The position numbers and the translations under genes were made by a program. Below, piece by piece: positions 34,901 to 37,900 of a stretch of 64,000 nt of DNA (position 1 is its first letter; each line of letters starts with the position of its first letter). The notes beneath the pieces were generated by a model, which was given only the letters and a program-made list of their open reading frames with translations, was not told the origin of the DNA and searched no databases. The DNA comes from Bugulina stolonifera (taxonomy: Eukaryota > Bryozoa > Gymnolaemata > Cheilostomatida > Bugulidae), in the NCBI GenBank assembly GCA_935421135.1, contig OW285187.1:34598818-34662817 (forward strand), given 5' to 3'.

Positions 34901-37900
34901 GTTTTACATCGGCGGGTCTAGTTAGAATTAATGACAGTATTCGAGCATATGTATACTGTTTATTGGGTGCGCAAGTACAAGCTAGACAGGCGGGTACATC
35001 TTTAGAAAGTCAGCAACAATTTCTAGTTTTAGTAAATGATCTCATAGCTAAACAACAAACGCTCCAAGAGTCAGTCGTAAACTTTCAAGACGCGTTGAGT
35101 AAGACGAAGGGTAAAGTAAATTACGTTATCGCTAAAGGTTTATATATATTACCATCAGATATGAATTTAAACGAGTTAGGGCAGAGCGTAAAAGGATTTA
35201 ATGATCAAATACAAATAGCAAAACAATTTGACAAGATTGGTGTAAAACCTGACCCGCCGGCTCCTAAACCAGTAATAAGATTACCTGCTCCTAAACCAGA
35301 TCCACCAGCTCCTAAGCCAGTTGTAAAACTATCAGTTCCTCCTCCTAGACCAATTACCTCAGCAGTGGTAGCTCAAAAACCAGCACCGGTATTATTAAAA
35401 GCAAAAAACAAAAGTACTCCATCAGTCGATATACATGAGGGGACTAAGTTGGTAATTGGTACAAGTATTGTAATTGGAGGTATTGCGTACTCCATGTTTA
35501 TGTAATTTTTTATATGAAAACATAAAAAATCACACATACTTTTTACTCTTTAGCCCACTGTATATCATGATAAGAATGACCGCTACCATCTGTCTTTTTC
35601 ACCAGCCCGCAATATATAAATCTTTTACCGGATATAGCCCGGTCCGCTATATATTTTGGTAAATACACTTTGTAATCCTCTCCAGTATCTTCATTAGTGA
35701 CAGTTGCTATGTAAGATCCATACCTAGTAGGATTGCAGTTCATACTTTGATAAATGTGTGGAACTTGCTGTGACAAATTGCTTAGCTTTTGTACTGCTGC
35801 TGCAGTGGCAGAATTTCCATATGTTACTCCGTTAATTATGATGCTCTCCATTTATTATACACAGCTACCTTTAACCCTACATCGAACTCACAAAAAAATC
35901 AACCAAGCGCGACCGCTAAATCGGTCTTGTTAGGAGGGTGTTCCAGAATTGGTACTTTTATACTACTCATGTACATTGTACATGTACCTACTAAGTTACT
36001 AAGAATGAACATAGGGGCGCAGCCCACAGTTAGTATGTACATGTACATGTAAATATAAGTCAATTTCTGATGAAGATTTGTGCTGCTGCAAAGAAAACTA
36101 TTTGTGCCCAGGCTATTGATAAATACAGTTTAGTCTGTTATAGTCTACAGTGTATAATATTATGATTATACTATCAGCAATCAATATTAATCTCTATTGA
36201 AATTATTCTATCACAATAATATGATGAGTAACGTTATCTGGTCAATCCAATTCAACTAAGTTATAGGATTTTCTCAACTTGCCATTTAGAGCTGTTTTAT
36301 AGTTTGAGTTGGGCACAAAGCAAGGCCAGCAGCCCTCTATTTGTTTGTTATGCACTTATTGCTTTATTTTGCAGAGGCAAGGCCTGATATATGGCCAACT
36401 GAGCATAATCGAGATGATGATAGGATTATATCTCAAATGATGTACGGGCTGCCTGATCTGCCGCCCCCATCACAGCGTACCCCAAAGAAGATATTAGCCT
36501 ATTCCGGTCTCAAGGATGGCATGCAGCCTGGCTCAACATCATTTATTAAACAGAAGTGTCCAGTATCTGAGTGTGAGCTGACAGCTGATAGGTCAGCTGC
36601 AAGACACGCTGATGTCATACTCTGGCAGCATCACCTTAGCTTACCGGGAGTACCCCGCCCTCCTGGCCAGATATGGGTTGTAAGTTGTTTGCCTAGTCCA
36701 TAGACATACACATCAGTTCATACTAATGTAACTGTATGTTATGGTCTAGTCACTCTGATCATGTATCCTTGTATTGTGTACATTATCTTACTTGGGCCTA
36801 TACAATTGGAGACACAGGGTAACCCTATCCTAGTAGTAGTAGTTAATCTATGCTTTATACAGTGGTCTAAGCCTCGTTAGTTTCCCTCCCCAGTGTTTCA
36901 GTGTTTATTATAACACTTGGTATTAATTCAGAGAGTGAGAAGACATTTTTGCATTATTCTCTAGTTGTTTTTCACCACTTGTAGATATTGTATGCGTGCA
37001 ATATTGTGAAACTTGGATGTTTTTGTATGTTGTACGTGCTGTGTAATGCAATGTCTCTTTTTTGCTATAACAACCATCTAGCCTGCTTATTATTATCAAA
37101 CGTCATCAAAAATTGGGATGCTGATGTAAGTAGAACAGGATAACAATGGGGGGGGGGGGAGCTTCCCCCTGGCATAGCAATAATTATAACTTGTGATGAT
37201 ATTGTTCCAGGTTGAATAGGGCATCATGGTATAATATATAATGTTTTGCTCTCATTTGTAGGTGTTTTTCTTAGAGTCTCCTTATCACACACCTAGCCTT
37301 GGCTCTTTTAACAACCAAGTAAACTGGACATCAACGTATAGACGGGACTCGACCATAGTGGCACCATATGAACGCTTTACTCTCTTCAATTCTTCAGTCA
37401 CCCAATTACCTCTAACTAAAAACTATGCACAGGGAAAGACGAAGAAAGTGGCATGGTTTGTCTCAAATTGTGGAGCTAGGAACAATCGGTTAGGGTATGC
37501 CAATGAGTTGGCTAAGCATATAGAGGTATGATATTACTATAATAATAGTAAACACTACAAGTAATAACTAATGTAGTAGGTGTGCATATTATATTGTTTG
37601 ATTGATGGCTATTTTAATAATAGTGGACTTTTTATCTTGACTGTTATTCTAAATGTGATTGACTGCTTTTGAAAAGAAAGGAATGATAACTCTTGGCCTT
37701 TCGTACTGGTAACACCGTATTTGGCACATGTAGATGTATTATTATACCTGTATATGTTATATTTATATCTATAAGTATTGTATTTGGTATTACTAAGGGG
37801 TCACCGTGGAGTGGATGCTGTATTATACTAATATAATAATTGTAATGTTGTAGGTGGATATTTACGGAGCATGCGGTACCAAGTCTTGCCCCAGATATAC

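Larger units (their letters stand above)
21133..35967. mobile_element. full-length Maverick/Polinton (polintovirus/adintovirus-like)
   Basis: It has 38-bp perfect terminal inverted repeats starting AGTAGTATAAAAGTACCAAT. It is flanked by the exact 6-bp duplication CATGTA (21127-21132 and 35968-35973). The 14,835 bp encode PolB, a DDE integrase, a packaging ATPase, candidate major capsid and penton proteins, and about a dozen small proteins. The gene set and size are those of Mavericks, virus-like elements with protein-primed replication and a virion-type morphogenesis module. Genes are densely packed on both strands with start signals of TAAATG type and hairpins at convergent 3' ends. Defects seen are one frame break in PolB and no recognisable protease. 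Otherwise the frames are open, so the insertion looks young. Confidence 0.95.
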
